Of a stretch of 6,944 bases of DNA, positions 5,358 to 6,944 are shown piece by piece. The stretch lies in contig CAYQNS010000194.1 of assembly GCA_964418755.1 (NCBI GenBank), forward strand, positions 1-6,944, written 5' to 3'. Position numbers and translations under genes: made by a program. Origin of the DNA: 4572-123 sp964418755 (GTDB lineage Bacteria > Desulfobacterota > Desulfobacteria > Desulfobacterales > 4572-123). Each line of letters starts with the position of its first letter. Positions within the stretch are counted from its first letter, which is position 1. The notes below the pieces were generated by a model. The model did no database searches. It saw only the letters and a program-made list of their open reading frames with translations, and was not told where the DNA came from.

Positions 5358-6207
5358 AAAACAGAATCCCCGCATAGCCTACAAAGCTGTCTCCCGGGCT
5401 TTTATCATAACTGCTGGCATAGGCCAGTTTTTCTCCCGTTGCAGCGCCCAGTTGCCGTGCTGCAGTGATGGCGGCGGCAGCGGCACCGGCACAGCAGGCA
5501 TTTTGATGTTTTCGGCTTTGTTTTATGACCGCCTCGGGATCCATGTCCAGCATGGAATCAATTATCCTGCGGTCGTTTTGATTTTTAGCCCATTCAACTG
5601 CTGAAGGACCGGTCCCCTGCGGCGTAAATCCGTAATTGGTACCATAATGGGTAAGATCGGTGGAACCCAGTACCCGGGTGTTCAACCCGCGTTCGGTTGC
5701 CATTTTTGCCGCTGTCCTGCCGATATCAAGGGCGATTTTTGCCGGCGGTACGCCCATGGGAACGATTTGGATCTCCTTGCTAAAATATTTCAAGAAGGGA
5801 AGTTGCAGTTCAATGGTATTGTCGGGGTGGCACCTGTCGGTCGTTTCAACCTGAAAGGGAAAACGTCCGGCAAGTTCACGGGCCAGGTCGGTATGGATGG
5901 CGATATCGCCAAAGGGTGTTTCCCATGCCCCCTGATCCATAATATAACAAGGCGATTCCGGATGAAGGTGCATACCGAAAATCAGCATCACCTCCGGTAA
6001 GGATTCTTGTATCAGCCGCTGAATAACATTGCAGGCAATTGCACCTGAAAAATACCATCCGGCATGGGGGACGATCCCCCCCTTGAACTTCCGGTCGGTA
6101 ATCTTTTCAATCCCGGTGTCGGTTAAAAATCCTTTGATCTGTCGTTCACACTCGGATGCACTTTCCGGATACCAGCTACCGGAAAAGGCGGCTTTGCGGG
6201 TTTCCAT
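5356..6207 (-). CDS. MEMO-family protein (AmmeMemoRadiSam system protein B)
   Basis: The 283-residue protein matches the MEMO1/AMMECR1-associated family, whose fold is related to extradiol dioxygenases and LigB. Family blocks in order are AAFSGSWYP (6-14), GGIVPHAGWYFSG (43-55), an F77-G-M-H-L-H segment, an NTIELQLPF block at 130-138, GSTDLTHYG (181-189), CCAG (238-241) and the terminal FVGYAGILF. H48, H187 and C238 or C239 sit at conserved positions, but several others are changed: GMHLH replaces the usual GPxHH and DNTIE the usual EHSIE. The ATG at 6207 is preceded by GGGGAGG about 6-12 bases upstream, so the start is secure. Function is unsettled: human MEMO1 binds metal, and bacterial members often sit with an AMMECR1-domain protein and a radical SAM protein, neither of which is in this window. 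No signal peptide or membrane segment. It lies downstream of hypB on the same strand, probably as its own transcript. Confidence 0.9.
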   Translation of the reverse strand: METRKAAFSGSWYPESASECERQIKGFLTDTGIEKITDRKFKGGIVPHAGWYFSGAIACNVIQRLIQESLPEVMLIFGMHLHPESPCYIMDQGAWETPFGDIAIHTDLARELAGRFPFQVETTDRCHPDNTIELQLPFLKYFSKEIQIVPMGVPPAKIALDIGRTAAKMATERGLNTRVLGSTDLTHYGTNYGFTPQGTGPSAVEWAKNQNDRRIIDSMLDMDPEAVIKQSRKHQNACCAGAAAAAITAARQLGAATGEKLAYASSYDKSPGDSFVGYAGILF

Positions 6208-6235
6208 GATTTTACCTCCCCTGATGATGACTTGT

Positions 6236-6264
6236 ATAATTAAATAGTGAAGGTGTTCTGTCGA
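6236..6264 (-). promoter_or_regulatory. Possible promoter of the MEMO gene
   Basis: On the minus strand TCGACA (6264-6259), a 17-base spacer and AATTAT (6241-6236) resemble a sigma70 promoter, with the ATG at 6207 about 22 bases beyond the expected start point. The -35 differs from consensus at one position and the -10 at two. The region is AT-rich, which lowers the weight of the match. Confidence 0.35.
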
Positions 6265-6283
6265 TTTTGCTTAGAAAATTTTC

Positions 6284-6310
6284 AAAAATAAAAACACCTG
6301 TTTTTACAGG
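6284..6310 (-). terminator. Weak candidate terminator after hypB
   Basis: Read on the minus strand, CCTGT-AAAA-ACAGG (6310-6297) forms a 5-bp stem with a 4-base loop, followed within two bases by a T-rich tail (TTTTTATTTTT). The tail is good but the stem is short, so read-through into the MEMO gene is plausible. Confidence 0.35.
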
Positions 6311-6312
6311 AA

Positions 6313-6328
6313 GATCATATGATCGATC
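6313..6328. repeat. Overlapping GATC palindromes in the hypB-MEMO gap
   Basis: GATCATATGATC (6313-6324) is a perfect 12-base palindrome and shares its last GATC with GATCGATC (6321-6328). That gives three GATC sites within 16 bases. It lies about 50 bases upstream of the proposed MEMO -35 box. It might bind a regulator, or carry Dam-type methylation if the host has such an enzyme. Confidence 0.3.
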
Positions 6329-6349
6329 GTGTTCCCTGTGGTGGGCAAA

Positions 6350-6487
6350 CTATTTTTGGGGAAGTCTCTTGTGAAAATAAAGAGCAAGGCGATACCAAAA
6401 GTTTTCAATATTCAATTTGAGCCCGGTATTTGCAGAAGCTATCATCAGCTCGTATATTTTCAGCAAATCCGTTAGAAGGGATATCAC
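6350..6487 (-). CDS. Possible 45-codon ORF coupled to the end of hypB
   Basis: A GTG (6487-6485) overlaps the hypB TGA as GTGA, the same junction seen at rpmA-obgE, and opens a 45-codon frame that ends at TAG 6352-6350. The product would be mixed hydrophobic and basic, with a Leu/Ile-rich first half (ISLLTDLLKIYELMIA) and an aromatic, Lys/Arg-rich second half (FWYRLALYFHKRL), possibly amphipathic. I recognise no family. No Shine-Dalgarno is evident, and an open frame of this size arises easily by chance. The overlap geometry is the only real argument, so I treat it as a candidate. Confidence 0.2.
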   Translation of the reverse strand: MISLLTDLLKIYELMIASANTGLKLNIENFWYRLALYFHKRLPQK

Positions 6488-6944
6488 TGGTGGTGCAGCT
6501 TATTGTGGACAAGATTTCGGAGCCATTGGATCCATGGTTCAAAGCCGTCTTCGGTTTTTGAAGAAATCTCGAATACCGGCATATCCGGATGAATCTGCTG
6601 AATTGTCCTTACAGCGAGCTCCCTGTCGTAATCAAGATAGGGCAGCAGGTCCGTTTTGTTCAGCAACGTCGCATCACACTCCCGGAACATCAGAGGGTAT
6701 TTGGCAGGCTTGTCTTCCCCTTCCGTTACAGACAGGACAACCACTCGTACATCTTCGCCGATATCAAATTCCGCCGGGCAGACCAGGTTGCCGATATTCT
6801 CTACGATCAACAGGTCGATTGTATCCAGGTTCAGCCCGTCCACCGCTTTTTCAATCACATGGGCCGCTAGGTGGCAGTCACCGCCGAACTGGTCGGTATT
6901 GATCTGAATTACCGGGGCCCCTGATATGGCCAGTCGATCGGCAT
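6484..6944 (-). CDS. hypB: Hydrogenase nickel incorporation protein HypB (3' part)
   Basis: HypB is a SIMIBI-class GTPase that, with HypA, delivers nickel to the large subunit of NiFe-hydrogenases (and to urease in some bacteria). The window holds the last 152 codons, entering at the right edge. In fragment numbering, C23-H24 (DCHLAA) and C55 (NIGNLVCPAEFD) are the Cys-His and Cys of the GTPase-domain metal site, with the same 32-residue spacing as C166/H167 and C198 of E. coli HypB. VTEGEDKPAKYP and the base-specificity motif NKTD (LLNKTDLLPYL) follow. The frame stays open from the edge to TGA 6486-6484, and a GTG at 6858 is internal. The P-loop and any His-rich N-terminus lie outside the window. 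Presence of hypB implies NiFe-hydrogenase maturation in this organism; hypA, if adjacent, would lie further right. Confidence 0.95.
   Translation of the reverse strand, partial: ADRLAISGAPVIQINTDQFGGDCHLAAHVIEKAVDGLNLDTIDLLIVENIGNLVCPAEFDIGEDVRVVVLSVTEGEDKPAKYPLMFRECDATLLNKTDLLPYLDYDRELAVRTIQQIHPDMPVFEISSKTEDGFEPWIQWLRNLVHNKLHHQ

Noticed and set aside
5194..5604. 136-codon plus-strand ORF
   Set aside because: It runs through the tRNA, the terminator and the 3' end of the MEMO gene on the other strand.
6417..6902. 161-codon plus-strand ORF opposite hypB
   Set aside because: The minus strand reads a clear HypB with its metal-site and GTPase motifs; the plus frame is a shadow.

Overview
The window looks like a piece of the core chromosome of a Gram-negative bacterium, most probably a deltaproteobacterium of the Desulfobacterales type. 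The basis is the rplU-rpmA-obgE cassette, a tRNA-Gln with encoded CCA lying beside gltX, a HypB hydrogenase-maturation protein, a MEMO-family protein and ORF sequences that read like those of sulfate reducers. This is recognition from memory; no search was run. There are no insertion sequences, phage genes, CRISPR arrays or rRNAs, and I do not see an undescribed multi-gene system.

Layout from left to right. Bases 1-263 (minus strand) are the first 87 codons of a protein that runs off the window and resembles short PilZ-type proteins. Bases 451-692 (minus) hold what I read as a truncated, frameshifted relic of an isochorismatase/nicotinamidase-family hydrolase. It keeps a good ribosome binding site and a near-perfect family N-terminus. 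At 980-1618 (plus) is a complete class II (fuculose-phosphate type) aldolase with its own promoter. At 1758-3439 lies the ribosome-assembly operon rplU-rpmA-obgE, with a strong -35 box, a hairpin near the expected transcription start and a 4-base GTGA overlap joining rpmA to obgE. Bases 3440-3579 carry two hairpins that share a 9-base repeat, then a 16-base perfect palindrome just before gltX (3580-4989, glutamyl-tRNA synthetase). At 5238-5311 is tRNA-Gln(CUG) with a consensus-like promoter. It is followed with no gap by a perfect 34-base palindrome between A and T tracts, which should terminate transcription from both sides.

The right-hand part is on the minus strand: the 3' part of hypB (6484-6944), a possible 45-codon coupled ORF (6350-6487), and a divergent MEMO-family protein (5356-6207) that converges on the tRNA and shares its terminator.

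Functionally the centre of the window serves translation: two proteins of the large ribosomal subunit, the GTPase that helps assemble that subunit, a GluRS and a tRNA-Gln. In bacteria that lack GlnRS, GluRS charges tRNA-Gln with Glu before GatCAB amidates it, so the gltX/tRNA-Gln pairing may be more than chance. The flanking genes (aldolase, MEMO, hypB, PilZ-like) appear unrelated to one another.
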